The notes under the pieces were generated by a model. It had not been told where the DNA came from. It saw only the letters and a program-made list of their open reading frames with translations, and searched no databases. From contig CAVYYW010000014.1 in NCBI GenBank assembly GCA_963772845.1, positions 992,001 through 1,056,000 on the forward strand: 64,000 bases of DNA. Reading direction: 5' to 3'. This document shows, one piece after another, positions 34,102-44,498 of the stretch. Numbering within the stretch: the stretch's first letter is position 1; each line of letters starts with the position of its first letter. Position numbers and translations under genes: made by a program. The stretch is from CAVYYW01 sp963772845 (lineage in GTDB: Bacteria; Bacillota; Bacilli; Bacillales; Sporolactobacillaceae).

Positions 34102-34324
34102 GTTCTCTTTCATTTCATTTGGGCTCCACAATTTTTATTGGAGTTATCAATTTGCACGTTTTCTACTTCATTAAAACACCACCAGAATCATTTAAGTTTG
34201 CTTTGGAGCATAAGAAAAACACCCCGGAGGATGCTCGTTTAAGAGTGATAATTACTAAATTACTCAATTTTTATATTGACCTCATAATATAGCACATTAT
34301 CCATGTTTATCCATCTATGATCAT

Positions 34325-34560
34325 GGTAATGAAGCTTCTGTAACGATAAAAACAAAGCCTGGCGCAAGAGGCACAATTGAGGTCATCTATAACTCCGGCC
34401 ACAGTCATGCTGCAGGTTAAGATCCAAAAAAGCAAATAGCAGCGGTGTTATCACTTGGACTTGGAAAGTAAGTACACGTACCGCATCAGGTAAATATTCA
34501 GTGATTATGCAAGTAATGGTTCGACCATAACGAGACAATTGAGCGTTCAATAAATCAAAA
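34325..34560 (+). pseudogene. secreted beta-sandwich domain remnant
   Basis: Reads NEASVTIKTKPGARGTIEVIYNSG, then stops and frame changes, with TWTWKVSTRTASGKYSVIM in the other frame. This resembles the C-terminal Ig-like domain of secreted Bacillus proteins that end in WTWKVG-type repeats. At least one stop and one frameshift. Confidence 0.45.
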
Positions 34561-34696
34561 ATTAATTAAAAAAACGACCAACTATTTGAGTAACGGTTTT
34601 ACTTATGAGGTGGAAGCTTCAAAAAAAAACCTAATCACAACGGAAATCACGTTATTTCCACTCCGTAAATCACAGTGTATTTCACACACCAAAAAA

Positions 34697-34720
34697 GCTT
34701 AGAGTAAAAGTCCTCTAAGC
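34697..34720 (-). terminator. terminator after the 94-residue membrane gene
   Basis: GCTTAGAG/CTCTAAGC stem with TTTTTT following on the minus strand, about 50 bases beyond that gene's stop. Confidence 0.75.
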
Positions 34721-34769
34721 CTTTTGCTTTCAACTCTTTCTTCCATTAAAGCCCCGTTAGTTTAATAGC

Positions 34770-35054
34770 TCAGACCTTATCTGTTTCTTTTCTCTTGAAA
34801 ATACCAACCAATAATGTTATAAATCCTATTAGGAAAAGCACAGGGAAAATATACCACATTATTAACACCGCCCATCCATTTTTCGCAATAACCGCGTAGG
34901 TTAAACCAATTGCAAAAGATAAGAATGGTGAAATAGCTAACATGAGCGTGATACCCCAAATAATGTATTGTCTTTTTTTCGTTTTTCCCTCACTTAGTTG
35001 AAAAGCTATAATTGCTCCAATAATTGCAATTCCATAACCTACTACAAAAGGCAT
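34770..35054 (-). CDS. hypothetical membrane protein, 94 residues
   Basis: Three predicted membrane helices (FVVGYGIAIIGAIIAFQ; YIIWGITLMLAISPFLSFAIGLTYAVI; AVLIMWYIFPVLFLIGFITLLVGIF) and a short basic tail. AAAGGAATGGTGG precedes ATG 35054. No family recognised. One of the few intact genes in the right half of the element. Confidence 0.55.
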   Translation of the reverse strand: MPFVVGYGIAIIGAIIAFQLSEGKTKKRQYIIWGITLMLAISPFLSFAIGLTYAVIAKNGWAVLIMWYIFPVLFLIGFITLLVGIFKRKETDKV

Positions 35055-35167
35055 AACACCACCATTCCTTTCTTATAAAATAAACTGCCCGTTACTATTT
35101 GAGTCAGTCTGTTTCATTTCCAAATAATATAAAACTAACGCTCACTTTTAGCTGATCTGAATAAGAA

Positions 35168-36438
35168 TCAATATTTGTGTAATTCCAAAACTTTATTAAC
35201 GACGCGTTCAGATGTATTTCTCGACAGGTGGCATACATAAACCTGTTTCGGGTCCATATACTACTGGATTAAGGTCAACCTCATATCGGCCAAATGGAAA
35301 GGTTTCCTTTGTAGGCAAATATCCTAGATAACCGTTAGTATATCCACCAAAAAAAGCAAGTCTATAATTAAGTTTTTCTTGAATATCAAGAGCTGATTCG
35401 GAAAAAGGTTAAATATGGAAATCCAGAAAATGAACCTTCGTTGATTTGAAATAGTTGAACTTCTATGTCAATAAATAAATATTTTTTCTTCTGTTTGTAT
35501 TTCTCTAACATTGCAGTAAGCCAAATATTTGTATTAACTCCCCATTGTTCTTCAGCGAATGCTGCCAATCTAAGTATTTTCATCAGGTTCAGGTACCTTT
35601 TTTAGATTCATCGATAGCTTAGAAGATATAGTTTTCAATTGGGTAATCGGGTTTGAAAGAAATTGGCGGAATCATAGCAAGTACATTGCCACTTAAAGCA
35701 TATGCCATTTGTTCTAATAGCTTCCATTGAACCACGATATTTGGCATCAACATTTCCGGCAGCACCCTGTACAATTATCACTGAACACTTAAGCGTTTGT
35801 TCAAGTATTTCCCTTGTTAACCCCGGATAATCAGCTGATAAAATATCACTATCCTTTTTTTAAAACATTAGGGTGTGCAGTACAAAATACAATTGCACCT
35901 GATAATGTTTTCGTACTTGGATTTCGAATTGCTAAAATTCCTATCCGATTTATCAACAATACCTTTTTCATTTGTTCCCATTATTACTTTACCTTCATGT
36001 TGTAACTTCTCTACGATTTACTCCTATACTCCCCATTGTAACATTCCAACCAACCTCAGAAAGTTGCATACTATTATTTGCGTTAAGCACAGCTTTAACA
36101 ACGTTTTCAACTAATATTGTTTTATAAGCCTTTACTAAATCACTATCGCCAACAGTTTCGGGGCCAGAATGGGTATGGGTATAAGTAACAGTTATCTGTT
36201 CAAAAGGAATATTTAATTCAACTGCTATTTTTTTACGAATTCTTGAAGTATCTTCTATAAGCATTCCAATGTTATCAATACTAATAAACACAGTTTTAAT
36301 CTTGTTACTTTCAAACACAAACGCTGTTGCATAAATTCGTTCATCAACATTAGTGATCCCTGATAGTCTATGGTAACCAATAAATTTAATACCTAATGGT
36401 GGTGTAATATCCACCTTGGAAACTCCTACTTTACTCAC
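35168..36438 (-). pseudogene. neutral/alkaline ceramidase-like protein, decayed
   Basis: Remnant of a protein of the neutral ceramidase N-terminal-domain family (an amidase-like hydrolase fold). The first 147 codons are open: GVSKVDITPPLGIKFIGYHR, VFISIDNIGML, ITVTYTHTHSGPET (metal-site histidines). Further pieces appear in other frames: IVQGAAGNVDAKYRGSMEAI, then GGYTNGYLGYLPTKETFPFGRYE and a C-terminal NKVLELHKY. Several frameshifts and stops make it dead. Its natural substrate is unclear, since many bacterial members are not ceramidases. Confidence 0.75.
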
Positions 36439-36658
36439 TTGAATCTCTCCATTTCGCTTATTGTTTCTTCTTAACTACTGAACAGTTAGTTTAAATTGGA
36501 TGTTCCCCTTTATTTTATTCATTCGTCAAATTCTCTTATTATTCCTCCTAAATATTATTTTTCTGATTTTGGCTTTGGAGAAAGTTTGATTTTTAATTTA
36601 AAGAAAAATGCAGTTTTATTACACAATATCAGTTATGTGTAATATACTATTAATTAAA
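36439..36658. other. AT-rich region upstream of the broken immA
   Basis: About 220 bp with no gene. A -10-like TATACT is present near 36643-36650, just upstream of the LexA-like box at 36659. Confidence 0.35.
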
Positions 36659-36672
36659 CGAACATACATTCG
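36659..36672 (+). promoter_or_regulatory. LexA-like box ahead of immA
   Basis: CGAACATACATTCG: outer halves CGAAC and TTCG match the LexA box and one inner base differs (A for G). The same substitution occurs in the box at 1920-1933 in front of yneA, so it is likely tolerated. It lies 19 bp before the TTG start. Confidence 0.55.
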
Positions 36673-36690
36673 CTTTTAGGAGGCATAACA

Positions 36691-37295
36691 TTGACTTATA
36701 CATACACACCTCTCGAAGATTCAATTAAAAGGCTATACTGCCACATCGGAATAAAGACCCCCGCTAAGATGGATATGATTGAAATTGCAGCCAATCTGAA
36801 CGTTTGGCTGCACTTTACCGACATGGGGAGCCGCTCCCTCGCTAGGAACAACATGTACTCTATTATTATTGATCGACGCTTATCACCCCAGGAGCAATGG
36901 ATCGACTTTGGCCATGAACTTTGCCATGTCCTTTTGCATGCAGGAAATCAATTGAACCTCCTCCCCTGTTTGTTGATATGCAAGAATACAAGGCCAACAA
37001 TTTTATGCTTCATTTTTGCGTGCCGACTTTCATGCTTCGCAATTTAAAGATCCCGCAGCTATCTCCAGTGTCTTTTATATCAGATGCCTTCAATGTCCCC
37101 TATTGGGTTGCTTCTGAACGCCTATCCCATTACAAGAGACAGTTAATGCAGGCTAAGAGAGATAATCATTTTCGGTTGTTTTCACAATGGAAAGATAAGA
37201 AAAAGGAAGAATCGTATAATCTTCAGCCTTTTAAACTAGCAGATTGTAGCCAGGAGACACAGAATCTTATGAAACAATGGGAGGATAAGCAATAG
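36691..37295 (+). pseudogene. ImmA/IrrE-type metallopeptidase, frameshifted
   Basis: Protease of mobile elements that cleaves the element's repressor after DNA damage. TTG start at 36691 with AGGAGG. The zinc motif is intact: WIDFGHELCHVLLH. After AGNQLN the frame shifts by one missing base (about 36950) and continues as PPLFVDMQEYKANNFMLHFCVP, ending at 37295. Together about 200 codons, a normal length. The partner ImmR-type repressor is only a scrap at 33960. A LexA-like box precedes it. Confidence 0.8.
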
Positions 37296-37327
37296 ATAAT
37301 AAATCGTTCAGAAAGGAGAAGTGACAA

Positions 37328-38508
37328 ATGGCGAGCATCAGAAAAAGGCAACACAATGATAAGCTTGGGAATACCGTATACGATTATAAGGATCCATTTA
37401 CTAAAAATTACAAAGAGAATTCTAAGGCGGGGATTTAGCAACAAAAAAAGCTGCGCAACATGCTGCATAAGGAGTACGAACGGCAATTGCTTAATAAAGC
37501 TGAATCAAATAAAATGCCGTTAATCCTGAAACTATTTTTTCAATAAATGGCTTAAGACATGAAGAGAAAAACAACAGTAAGGACAAAATACTTACCTATT
37601 TACATGAAAGACAATATTAGAAAGTGCATATTATCCCATATTTTAAAGACATTAAAATTATAAGATATCAAGCCAAAATGTATCAAAAATTTATAAATTA
37701 TTTAATTGATGAGAACGGTAAAAATTATAGTAAACGAACAGTTGAAATAATTCATGATATTTTTTATAATGCAATGGAAGATGCTGTTGTCTGAGGAACT
37801 TGAAGAAGAACCCGTGCAATGGGATGCTAGTAATCCCAAATAAAGCAGACGAAATAATAAGCATGAATCAAAGTGGATTGATACAGATGAATTGCTAAAT
37901 TTTTAAAAACGGCCACTCAGTACGGTTATATATATTATTTGTTTTTTAAAACACTTATTGAAACAGGTATGCGAAAAGGGGAAGCTGCTGCAATTCAGTG
38001 GACAGATATAGATTTTAAAACAATCATTATCAACATTACCAAAACTTTAGATTTTAAGACCAGGAAAAACATGAAAGTCTTTTCGGTAATACGAAAACTT
38101 ATGAATCTACTAGAGAGATATTAATAGATGATTCGCTTATCCAGGACATTACGTTTTCATAGAAAAAGCAAAATGAAGATAAATTGATTTTAAATGAAAT
38201 GTATTATCATGAAATAAATTTAATTTTCACAAGAAAAGATGGAACTTACTTGCCAAAGTCCAGCCTATTTAATGCATTCAGTAGGATATTAAAGCAAACC
38301 AATCTTAAATCCCTTCCTATTCATTCACTTCGCCACACACATGCTGTTCTATTATTGGAATCAGGCGTTAAGCATGAAATACGTTCAAAAACGATTAGGC
38401 CATAAGAGTATCGGATTACCTCTGATGTTTATTCACATGTAATCAAAAAGATTAAATCAAACTTCAAAAGATCATTTTGAGAGCTATATCAAAAGGCTTT
38501 CAAAGTGA
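37328..38508 (+). pseudogene. tyrosine integrase of the second element, many breaks
   Basis: Phage/ICE-type tyrosine recombinase of about 390 codons in its original form. It starts MASIRKRQHNDKLGNTVYDYKDPFTK at 37328. The core-binding part is scattered over frames (KYQAKMYQKFINYLIDENGKNYSKRT). Catalytic pieces survive: TGMRKGEAAAIQWTDIDF (first Arg), LPIHSLRHTHAVLLLESG (HxxR-type box), GHKSIG and YSHVIKKI (the nucleophilic Tyr), ending LSK at 38508. Many frameshifts and stops. It lies 87 bp from the right att-like repeat, as expected for the element's own integrase. Confidence 0.85.
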
Positions 38509-38595
38509 TTAAATAACAAAAACAAATTTTTTGTGGGCGAATTGTGGTGCAATTGCCATATAAAAGTGAAAATGCCTTTCAAGCGCCCACAAATA

Positions 38596-38690
38596 AAAAC
38601 CCTCAACACCAGTGGTGTCAAGGGTTTCAGGGTTTAGTACAAGCTCATATATTGTTCGCGTTCCCATGGGTGTACTTGCGTTCTAAACAT
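38596..38690 (-). repeat. att-like repeat overlapping the glnA 3' end (right copy)
   Basis: Contains the glnA terminator hairpin (ACCCTCAACACC/GGTGTCAAGGGT, 38599-38627) and the last 18 codons of glnA. It aligns without gaps to 28381-28475 (86 of 95 identical by my count). Because the coding end ...REQYMSLY is still complete, the element restored the gene on integration, the usual strategy of 3'-end integrators. Confidence 0.8.
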
Positions 38691-39968
38691 GTCCCATTCG
38701 ATTTCTTTTGCTTCGATAAAGTGCTCAAGCGCGTGTTCACCAAGTGCAGCGGTGATGATTTCATCCTCGCTCATGACGTCTAAAGCATCTTTAAGATTGG
38801 CTGGTAAATCGAGAACGCCTTCTTCTTCACGTTCTTTTTTATCCATCACGTAAATATTGCGGTCAGTTGGTGTAGGAGGTGTCATTTTATTTTTCACGCC
38901 GTCCATACCTGATGCAAGCATCACTGCCATTGCAAGATACGGGTTTGCGGCAGGGTCAACACTTCTGACTTCAATTCTCGTACTGATCCCTCTTGAAGCT
39001 GGGATACGAACGAGCGGGCTTCTGTTTCTTAGTGACCATGCTACATAGCAAGGTGCCTCATAGCCAGGAACCAAACGCTTAAACGAGTTTACCGTTGGAT
39101 TGGTAATTGCTGTGAATGCACGGGCATGCTTCAGAATACCGGCAATAAACTGCATCGCCGTATCATTTAAACCAATATCAGTCGATTTGTCATAAAAAGC
39201 ATTGTCTTTCCCTTTAAATAAAGACATGTTGGCGTGCATACCAGAGCCGTTAACACCGAATAATGGTTTTGGCATGAACGTCGCATGTAGACCATGCTTT
39301 CTAGCAATTGTTTTAACAACCAGTTTAAACGTTTGGATGTTATCGCAGGTTGTGATTGCATCTGCATATTTGAAGTCGATTTCATGCTGACCAGGTGCCA
39401 CTTCATGGTGGGAAGCTTCAATCTCAAAGCCCATATCTTCTAATTCAAGAACGATATCGCGGCGGCAGTTTTCACCTAAGTCAGTCGGAGCTAAGTCGAA
39501 ATAGCCACCTTTATCATTAAGTTCAAGCGTCGGTTCACCTTTTTCATCCATTTTAAAGAGGAAGAATTCCGGTTCAGGACCAATGTTAAAGTGAGTAAAT
39601 CCTTCTTTTTCCATCTCGGCTAACTGCTTTTTCAATATATAGCGGGGATCACCTTCGAAAGGTGTTTCATCTGCATTGTAAATATCACAGATCAGACGGG
39701 CTACCTTACCCTTTTCAGAGGTCCAAGGAAAAACAACCCACGTATTCAGGTCTGGAAATAAGTACATATCGGATTCTTCAATGCGCACAAATCCTTCGAT
39801 TGAAGAGCCATCAAACATCATTTTATTATCTAATGCTTTTGGAAGTTGATCAATCGGAATTTCCACGTTTTTGATGATACCAAGTAAATCTGTGAATTGC
39901 AGCCGGATGAACCTAACATTCTGCTCTTCCGCCATTCTCATAATATCTTCTCTTGAATAGTTAACCAA
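38634..39968 (-). CDS. glnA: glutamine synthetase type I
   Basis: Makes glutamine from glutamate, ammonia and ATP; in Bacillus the feedback-inhibited enzyme also signals to GlnR and TnrA. 444 residues, standard length. Visible motifs: FDGSSIEGF near residue 56, the [10 protein letters not shown] metal region, [40 protein letters not shown] (ATP site and ammonia loop) and [19 protein letters not shown] 39968 follows AAGGAGGAAG. Second gene of the glnRA operon, 55 bp after glnR. The last codons and terminator form an integration site. Confidence 0.98.
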   Translation of the reverse strand: MVNYSREDIMRMAEEQNVRFIRLQFTDLLGIIKNVEIPIDQLPKALDNKMMFDGSSIEGFVRIEESDMYLFPDLNTWVVFPWTSEKGKVARLICDIYNADETPFEGDPRYILKKQLAEMEKEGFTHFNIGPEPEFFLFKMDEKGEPTLELNDKGGYFDLAPTDLGENCRRDIVLELEDMGFEIEASHHEVAPGQHEIDFKYADAITTCDNIQTFKLVVKTIARKHGLHATFMPKPLFGVNGSGMHANMSLFKGKDNAFYDKSTDIGLNDTAMQFIAGILKHARAFTAITNPTVNSFKRLVPGYEAPCYVAWSLRNRSPLVRIPASRGISTRIEVRSVDPAANPYLAMAVMLASGMDGVKNKMTPPTPTDRNIYVMDKKEREEEGVLDLPANLKDALDVMSEDEIITAALGEHALEHFIEAKEIEWDMFRTQVHPWEREQYMSLY

Positions 39969-40023
39969 TTTTCTTCCTCCTTAGATAATCTTCACCAACA
40001 TTTATCAGATTTGCATTGATGAT

Positions 40024-40422
40024 TTAATGAAAAAACCGGGAAAGTTCTCCTTGAATCATTGAAGTTTTACCATACTTTCCGGCAAACAACAGCTCTGTTT
40101 TTAAATGCTTCATCAGTTCTGCTTCACTCAGTTCCTTTTTAGCTGGAACGTCTTTGGGCGGCTGAACCGCTTCCGATGCAGTAGTCAATTGCAGAACATG
40201 CTTCACACCGGCAAGGTTTACACCTTTATCAAGAAGCGCTTTGATTTCTAGAAGCTTATCAACATCCGTAAATGAAAAAATCCTGCGATTACCATCCGTA
40301 CGTTCTGGATGAATAAGTCGCTGCTCCTCATAGTAGCGGATCTGACGCGCCGAAAGTCCTGTCAGCTTCTGGACAATGCTCATTGAAAACAATGCCATGT
40401 TTCGTCTTAAGTGATCATCCAC
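40024..40422 (-). CDS. glnR: MerR-family nitrogen repressor GlnR
   Basis: Represses glnRA when nitrogen is plentiful, acting with feedback-inhibited glutamine synthetase. About 132 residues: MerR winged helix (FSMSIVQKLTGLSARQIRYYEEQRLIHPERTDGNRRIFSFTDVDKLL), a short linker, and the C-terminal signal tail ending GELSRFFH, as in B. subtilis. The GTG at 40422 is chosen because AAGGGAGG lies 8-9 bases upstream and the length fits; a longer reading from 40497 would run into the promoter. Confidence 0.95.
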   Translation of the reverse strand: MDDHLRRNMALFSMSIVQKLTGLSARQIRYYEEQRLIHPERTDGNRRIFSFTDVDKLLEIKALLDKGVNLAGVKHVLQLTTASEAVQPPKDVPAKKELSEAELMKHLKTELLFAGKYGKTSMIQGELSRFFH

Positions 40423-40446
40423 TGGTTCAGCCTCCCTTCTTGTTAA

Positions 40447-40496
40447 ATTATATGCAATGTTATTATTGATGTCAACTAATGTTAGGTTTTCTAACA
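40447..40496 (-). promoter_or_regulatory. glnRA promoter with GlnR/TnrA operator
   Basis: On the minus strand: TGTTAGAAAACCTAACA (40496-40480), which fits the GlnR/TnrA box TGTNA-N7-TNACA, then TTGACA (40475-40470), a 17-bp spacer and TATAAT (40452-40447). A weaker second half-site (TGACAT...TAACA) lies in the promoter spacer. This is near-identical in design to B. subtilis glnRA. Confidence 0.9.
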
Positions 40497-40607
40497 TGAT
40501 AATTTCTTTAAAGTTAAAATCTGATTAAGTCACACCAATTTCCTTCATTACATATATAGCCTTTGGGTAGAAGAAAGGCCAACACACAGATTAGGGGTGG
40601 CAATGGG

Positions 40608-41855
40608 TTAACAGTACACTTCATCAAGGGCCATCATCACGGCTGACTTGACGTGCTCGTAAGTGAGACCACCTTGAACATACGCAGTGTAAGGCGCTCT
40701 GATTGGTCCGTCAGCGGACAGTTCGAGACTGCCGCCCTGAACAAAAGTCCCGGCGGCCATTATGACAGGGTCCTTGTAGCCTGGCATCTGGCTAGCATAA
40801 GGCATAACATGCGAATGAATGGGTGACGCCGCCTGAATCGCCTGGCAAAAAGCAATCATTTTATCAGGATCGTTAAAGGTTACAGATTGAATGAGATCTG
40901 TCCGTTTTTTGGACCAGCTGGGAGTTGTCTCCATTCCGGCCGTCTCCATAAGAGCGGAGGTAAATAATGCACCTTTTAATGCCTGACTTACAACGTGCGG
41001 CGCCAAAAAGAAGCCCTGGTACATATCTGCAAGCTGGTTTCCCGTAGGACCGACTTCACGGCCAAGCCCCGGAGCTGTTAAACGTTCTGCACACAAGTCA
41101 ATAAGATCCGTTTTACCCGCAATATAGCCGCCAAATTTCGCCAGACCACCGCCTGGATTTTTAATCAGCGATCCCGCTATAATGTCTGCACCAATATGTA
41201 GAGGCTCCTGTTGTTCGACAAATTCACCGTAACAGTTATCAACAAAAATAATAACGTCGGAATCGTGCTGTTTAATTTCCTGAATGACAGGCTCAATTTC
41301 TGACAGTGAAAGGGATGGCCGCTGATCATACCCGCACGATCTCTGAATGCTGACCATTTTTGTCTTGCTGTCTATACGGTTCAGAACCTCTTGGGTATCA
41401 ATCGCCCCCTGCTTCAGTTCAATAATGTCAGCTGAAATACCGAATGATTTAAGCGAGCTGTTTGACTCTCCCCGCCAACCTACAACTTCATCCAATGTGT
41501 CATATGGCTTTCCTGTGATAAACAGACATTCATCCCCTGGCCTAAGCAAACCGAACAACACAGTTGTAATGGCATGCGTACCTGAAATCAACTGGGGCCT
41601 TACCAATGCCGCTTCTCCTCCAAAGACGTCGGCATATACCTGCTCAAGACCTTCTCTACCAAAGTCGTCATAACCATATCCGGTCGTCCCATGAAAGTGT
41701 GATTCGCTGATTTTGTTCTTTCTGAATGCTTCAAGGACTCTGTGCTGGTTGTGAAAGGCTGTCTCTTCCACTGCTTTAAAATGGGGTTCAATCATCTGTT
41801 CCGCCTTTTTAATAAGCGGTTCTAATTCTTTGCTGTTTTTTAAAAATGAGTACAT
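40608..41855 (-). CDS. ynbB: methionine gamma-lyase-like PLP protein YnbB
   Basis: 415-residue PLP-dependent protein of the aluminium-resistance/YnbB family, related to cystathionine and methionine gamma-lyases; the true reaction is not established. PLP pocket residues are visible: VIIFVDNCYGEFVEQQEP (aspartate contacting PLP) and IIAGSLIKNPGGGLAKFGGY, with the Schiff-base lysine in SLIKNPGG. ATG 41855 is 4 bp from the hflX stop, so the two are translated together, as in B. subtilis. Confidence 0.93.
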   Translation of the reverse strand: MYSFLKNSKELEPLIKKAEQMIEPHFKAVEETAFHNQHRVLEAFRKNKISESHFHGTTGYGYDDFGREGLEQVYADVFGGEAALVRPQLISGTHAITTVLFGLLRPGDECLFITGKPYDTLDEVVGWRGESNSSLKSFGISADIIELKQGAIDTQEVLNRIDSKTKMVSIQRSCGYDQRPSLSLSEIEPVIQEIKQHDSDVIIFVDNCYGEFVEQQEPLHIGADIIAGSLIKNPGGGLAKFGGYIAGKTDLIDLCAERLTAPGLGREVGPTGNQLADMYQGFFLAPHVVSQALKGALFTSALMETAGMETTPSWSKKRTDLIQSVTFNDPDKMIAFCQAIQAASPIHSHVMPYASQMPGYKDPVIMAAGTFVQGGSLELSADGPIRAPYTAYVQGGLTYEHVKSAVMMALDEVYC

Positions 41856-41858
41856 CGA

Positions 41859-43109
41859 TTAGGGCTCCTTGATCGTTTTCACTGATGCTGTTAAGACTGG
41901 AAATAAAGGGGATGAAGCATGAACAAAACCATGGTAATAGTAGCCATTAGAGCCTTCATCAAACTCTCCGCCGGAAACAAGCGTTTCCTGCTTCAGGGTA
42001 GCAAGCATTTTTCCGTCCTCCGCTGCCACATGCACATGATAAGCTGTCATCTCTTCCCTGATTTTCTCTTCAATGCCTTTTTTGATTTTAGCTTGGTCTT
42101 CGGGATCAAGAACAGAAACCAAATACGCTCCCTTTGTAGGGATAAATGGCGTTTTAAGCTTGTCTTTTTTGTTGTAAAGCTTCAACACTGGGATATGATC
42201 CGCATTTAATTCGGATAAAAGCTTTTCCACTGTTTTCTCGTGTTCCAGGTGATCGGGATGTGACGCATCAATGACATGAAGAATCATATCTGCCTGTCCC
42301 GCTTCTTCCAAGGTGGACCGGAACGCCGCAACGAGCGTCGTAGGAAGCTTCTGGATAAAGCCAACAGTGTCGGTCATAAGAGCTGTAAATCCGCTTGGAC
42401 ATTTGAATTTGCGTGTTAAGGGATCAAGCGTTGCAAACAGCAAGTCCTCTTCAAAAGCGTTAGCTTCAGTTAATCGGTTAAATAAAGAGGATTTTCCGGC
42501 ATTTGTGTATCCGATCAGCGCAATCTGAAAGCGGGCATTCGCATGACGGCGCTCTCTGTATCTTTCTCTGTGATCAACAATCGTTTGCAGCTGCTGCTTA
42601 ATATCACTGATTCTGCGGCGAATATAACGCCGGTCTGTTTCAAGCTTCGTTTCACCAGGTCCTCTCGTTCCAATGCCACCGCCGAGACGCGACAAATTTA
42701 CCCCGATGCCGCTTAAACGGGGCAAATGATAATTTAATTGTGCAAGCTCAACCTGAAGTTTCCCTTCGCGTGAACGGGCTCTCATTGCAAAAATGTCTAG
42801 AATAAGCTGGGTTCTGTCTACCACTTTTGACTCTAGCTGTTCAGCAAGTGACATCAGCTGACTGGGAGACAGCTCATCATTAAAAATGATCGTATCAATC
42901 TCAAGCTCTTCTTCCAGCACATGAAGCTCCTCAATTTTTCCTTTTCCAATATACGTCGCTGCATTGACTTTCTGGCGTTTCTGCAAGACTTCAGTCACAA
43001 CTTCGCCGCCTGCTGTCACAGCAAGTGCAGCAAGCTCTGACATCGTTGATTCTATTTGTTCATCTGTTACCTCGGGAAGTTGACACCCGACAAGCATTAC
43101 TTTTTCCAC
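41859..43109 (-). CDS. hflX: GTPase HflX
   Basis: About 416-residue translational GTPase that binds 50S subunits and splits stalled ribosomes. N-terminal HflX domain ([39 protein letters not shown]), linker [17 protein letters not shown], then the G domain: G1 [13 protein letters not shown]3 DTVGFI, G4 LYNKKD. The GTG at 43109 is preferred because GAGGAGA is 6 bases upstream; the ATG at 43124 has no spacing. Called ynbA in B. subtilis. Followed at once by ynbB. Confidence 0.92.
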   Translation of the reverse strand: MEKVMLVGCQLPEVTDEQIESTMSELAALAVTAGGEVVTEVLQKRQKVNAATYIGKGKIEELHVLEEELEIDTIIFNDELSPSQLMSLAEQLESKVVDRTQLILDIFAMRARSREGKLQVELAQLNYHLPRLSGIGVNLSRLGGGIGTRGPGETKLETDRRYIRRRISDIKQQLQTIVDHRERYRERRHANARFQIALIGYTNAGKSSLFNRLTEANAFEEDLLFATLDPLTRKFKCPSGFTALMTDTVGFIQKLPTTLVAAFRSTLEEAGQADMILHVIDASHPDHLEHEKTVEKLLSELNADHIPVLKLYNKKDKLKTPFIPTKGAYLVSVLDPEDQAKIKKGIEEKIREEMTAYHVHVAAEDGKMLATLKQETLVSGGEFDEGSNGYYYHGFVHASSPLFPVLTASVKTIKEP

Positions 43110-43137
43110 AGACATTCTCCTCATTGTTCAGTCAGCG

Positions 43138-44115
43138 TTACTCTTCAATCTCTTCATCCGCTTCACTGCTTTCTGCAGCTGCGTCTTCTATCATAAAATC
43201 ACACGCTCTCAACGTCAATAAATCCTCCCGCTCAAACCTTTGTTCTCTAAGCAGCCGCAGTGCCTGCTGACGCATTATTTTTTCTAGCATATTCCTCATA
43301 TAGCGGCCATTGCTGAACGTGGGATGATCCTTTCTCAGGAGATCTGTCAGAAAGTGTGTTAGCTTATTCTCCAGTTCGTTAGTGACCCGGTAATCTCTTT
43401 CAGCTGTTAATTTCTTAAAAATAAGCATTAACTCGTCTTTTGTATAAGGCGGAAAGCTTAACATGATAGGAATCCGGGATGGGAGACCAGGGTTCAGCTT
43501 CAGAAAACGGTTCATTTCATGTTCGTAGCCCGCAAAGATAACAATAAATTCATCTTTTTTATCTTCCATATGTTTAACAAGCGTATCCATGGCCTCATGC
43601 CCGAAATCTTTTGATCCGCCACGGTTCAGGCTGTATGCCTCATCAATAAACAGAATCCCGCCTTGGGCTTTTTTAATTAAATCCCTAGTTTTCTGAGCGG
43701 TCTGTCCAATGAACTCTCCAACAAGATCCGCCCGTTCCGCTTCGACAAGATGCCCTTTCGAAAGTATCTTCATGTCCTTAAGTAGTTCTCCAATCAGCCT
43801 GGCAATTGTTGTTTTTCCAGTTCCGGGCTGTCCTTTAAACAGCATGTGAAGCGCTTGAGGGTCGTGCTTCAGCTGAAGATTTTCTCTTTTTTTATTAATG
43901 TATACCCATGCGTAGATTTCCTTAATCATTTTCTTTGCTTCATGAAGGCCAACTAGCTGGTCCAGCTTGGATTCAAGCTCTTGTAATGACTGCCCCTCAT
44001 AGACGAATTTTGGCTTCTTTATCGCTGTATCCACCCGGTTATGACGCTCGGGCTGTTGTATTTGTATCCGAATGGTGCCTGAAGAAGAAGTATCTGATTT
44101 AGACAAGAGATCCAC
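43138..44115 (-). CDS. spoVK: stage V sporulation AAA ATPase SpoVK
   Basis: 325-residue AAA+ protein of the CbbX/SpoVK type made in the mother cell and needed for mature spores in B. subtilis. Walker A GQPGTGKTTIARL, Walker B GGILFIDEAYSLNRGG, sensor and arginine-finger region NPGLPSRIP. GTG start at 44115 with a weak ACGGAGT site. Acidic tail (EEAAAESSEADEEIEE-like). It is placed between hfq and hflX; B. subtilis has nrd and other genes between hfq and spoVK, so this locus is more compact. Confidence 0.93.
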   Translation of the reverse strand: MDLLSKSDTSSSGTIRIQIQQPERHNRVDTAIKKPKFVYEGQSLQELESKLDQLVGLHEAKKMIKEIYAWVYINKKRENLQLKHDPQALHMLFKGQPGTGKTTIARLIGELLKDMKILSKGHLVEAERADLVGEFIGQTAQKTRDLIKKAQGGILFIDEAYSLNRGGSKDFGHEAMDTLVKHMEDKKDEFIVIFAGYEHEMNRFLKLNPGLPSRIPIMLSFPPYTKDELMLIFKKLTAERDYRVTNELENKLTHFLTDLLRKDHPTFSNGRYMRNMLEKIMRQQALRLLREQRFEREDLLTLRACDFMIEDAAAESSEADEEIEE

Positions 44116-44204
44116 ACTCCGTTCGTTCTGCGGGATTATAACTATCTTATGCGATTCATGCCTGATCTATTGGTTTAATTAATAATCCCGGCTATTGGAA
44201 TGCG

Positions 44205-44231
44205 GAAAGCCCCCTGCAGGAGGGGGCTTTC
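44205..44231 (-). terminator. hairpin after hfq
   Basis: GAAAGCCCCC/GGGGGCTTTC strong stem 4 bases past the hfq stop. It lacks a long T run, so efficiency is uncertain. Confidence 0.6.
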
Positions 44232-44234
44232 TCA

Positions 44235-44465
44235 TTATTCAGCAGTTTGCGTTAAGTTGACTGATTTAGATGGTGAAAAGGTGGAGATAGCATGTTTAAA
44301 AATCAATTGCTGCTTGCCATCGGTTTCAAGCAATACTGTAAAATTATCGAACCCCTTCACTTGGCCTTTCAATTGAAAACCGTTAAGAAGAAAAATCGTG
44401 ACAAATATCCCCTCTTTACGTAGCTGATTCAAAAAAGTGTCCTGAATGTTAATGGATTGTTTCAT
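44235..44465 (-). CDS. hfq: RNA chaperone Hfq
   Basis: 76-residue Sm-like RNA-binding protein forming a hexamer. Sm1 motif: [43 protein letters not shown]; Sm2: [13 protein letters not shown] with the KH motif. GGAGGATTATCG precedes ATG 44465. It follows miaA as in most Bacillus, 33 bp away. Confidence 0.97.
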   Translation of the reverse strand: MKQSINIQDTFLNQLRKEGIFVTIFLLNGFQLKGQVKGFDNFTVLLETDGKQQLIFKHAISTFSPSKSVNLTQTAE

Positions 44466-44498
44466 AAACGATAATCCTCCTCATTTCTCTATAAATGA

